Shown: positions 5,373 through 6,039 of the stretch, piece by piece
Layout: each line of letters begins with the position of its first letter
How positions within the stretch are numbered: position 1 is the first letter of the stretch
Assembly: GCA_902461995.1 (NCBI GenBank)
Contig: CABQAA010000139.1
Coordinates: forward strand, 1-6,039
Reading direction: 5' to 3'
DNA: 6,039 bases
Origin: an uncultured Oscillospiraceae bacterium
Lineage (GTDB): Bacteria > Bacillota > Clostridia > Oscillospirales > Acutalibacteraceae
Position numbers and translations under genes: made by a program
The notes under the pieces: generated by a model
Told to the model about the DNA's origin: nothing
The model's database searches: none
What the model saw: only the letters and a program-made list of their open reading frames with translations

Positions 5373-6039
5373 TCAGATCATGGTCATGGTGTAGTGTACG
5401 GTATACGTTTCGTCGGGATTAAGGATACGCATCCCCTGCTTGTGTTCAAACACATCGTCCTCGGTCACCTGGGTGCCGGTACCCGTCCAGGGTTCCAGGC
5501 ACAGGAAGGGCGCATCCGCCACCGCCGGAGTCCACAGGGCGAAGAAATCCATGCCGGGGAAATCCATCTGCACCCCTCGTCCGGATTTGCCCGAAATCAG
5601 CCGGACACTTCTCGAACGCAGATCATCCATAACGAGCGCCTCTCCCCGGAACAGCACGTGATTGAGGGGCAGGATGCGGGAGTTCGTCATCAGACGGTTG
5701 CGCTTCGTATCGACGATCAGAGCGGTCGGCAGCTCCACCTGCGGGCAGTTGATGGTTTCCGGCTGTTCAAACTCGATTCGGTAATCGTCGAACGCCTCCC
5801 CCGGCAGAAGCGGGACCCGGAAGGCCGGATGGCCCCCAACCGTGAAGGGCATCGGCACCGTGCCGGCATTTTCCACGATATAGGTGGTGGTAACGGCCGG
5901 TCCGTCAAGCGAATGCCGAACCCGGAAGACAAAATCGTAAGGATAGCCCTTCCGGCTCTCCTCGGTTGAAGTCAGACGGTAGGTAACAGACTGTCCGTCC
6001 GCCGTTTCCACCTCATAGGGGATTCTCCGTGCGATGCCA
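5373..6039 (-). CDS. Aldose 1-epimerase family protein, LacX-like (5' end cut by window edge)
   Basis: The visible part is the last 221 codons of a galactose-mutarotase-fold protein that interconverts alpha and beta anomers of sugars. The frame is open to the right edge; the first visible residues GIARRIPYEV fit the family's HG.AR...F segment. I therefore treat the GTG at 6011 as internal rather than a start. Counting from the first visible codon, GGHPAFRVPL at 68-77 carries the catalytic His70 and FLCLEPWTG at 178-186 carries the catalytic base Glu182. YPYDFVFRVRHSL at 32-44 and PMPFTVGGHP are typical of the LacX-like subgroup, whose sugar substrates are mostly undefined. At about 290 residues for the family, some 70 N-terminal residues lie outside. 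It is followed, after 50 nt, by gph. Confidence 0.9.
   Translation of the reverse strand, partial: GIARRIPYEVETADGQSVTYRLTSTEESRKGYPYDFVFRVRHSLDGPAVTTTYIVENAGTVPMPFTVGGHPAFRVPLLPGEAFDDYRIEFEQPETINCPQVELPTALIVDTKRNRLMTNSRILPLNHVLFRGEALVMDDLRSRSVRLISGKSGRGVQMDFPGMDFFALWTPAVADAPFLCLEPWTGTGTQVTEDDVFEHKQGMRILNPDETYTVHYTMTMI

Noticed and set aside
1..6039. CRISPR arrays, tRNA or rRNA genes, insertion sequences, phage genes.
   Set aside because: I saw no regularly spaced repeats, transposase motifs, tRNA-like TTCGA arms or terminal inverted repeats anywhere in the window.

Overview
The window looks like chromosomal DNA of a GC-rich, Gram-positive anaerobe of the clostridial type (Oscillospiraceae-like Firmicutes). 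This is inferred from a tRNA-sensing T-box leader, strong AGGAGG ribosome-binding sites, a consensus sigma-A promoter, and the remnant of a manganese-catalase/CotJC-type gene. No feature fixes the species. Every gene I can support lies on the minus strand, so transcription runs from the right edge to the left edge. The long plus-strand reading frames are antisense shadows.

Right part (6039 to 4275, reading leftward): the 3' part of an aldose 1-epimerase-like gene (cut by the right edge), then a HAD-family phosphoglycolate-phosphatase-like gene (gph), then a small, very cysteine-rich protein of 98 residues (17 Cys). The Cys-rich gene is preceded by a striking inverted repeat that can fold its whole Shine-Dalgarno region into a hairpin. 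A 12-bp stem-loop follows it and probably acts as its terminator.

Middle (about 4227 to 3888): a decayed C-terminal fragment of a manganese catalase / CotJC-like gene. It carries an in-frame TAG, a frameshift and an apparent internal deletion, and has no N-terminal half.

Left part (3868 to 1): a leucine-biosynthesis operon. A perfect TTGACA-17-TATAAT promoter drives a T-box leader with a CUC (Leu) specifier and a classic antiterminator/terminator switch. Then come leuA (2-isopropylmalate synthase, long 'yeast-type' form), a trans-aconitate-methyltransferase-like gene (tam) and leuB (3-isopropylmalate dehydrogenase, cut by the left edge). Spacing is tight: 4 nt between leuA and tam, and the leuB ribosome-binding site lies inside the last codons of tam. 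The operon should be switched on when tRNA-Leu is uncharged.

The most interesting point is the methyltransferase between leuA and leuB. Yeast Tmt1, a trans-aconitate methyltransferase, has 3-isopropylmalate as its main endogenous substrate, and that is the compound LeuB oxidises. The operon position therefore suggests that this bacterial Tam-like enzyme acts on a leucine-pathway intermediate. The second system worth attention is the Cys-rich small protein with its duplicated anti-Shine-Dalgarno elements.
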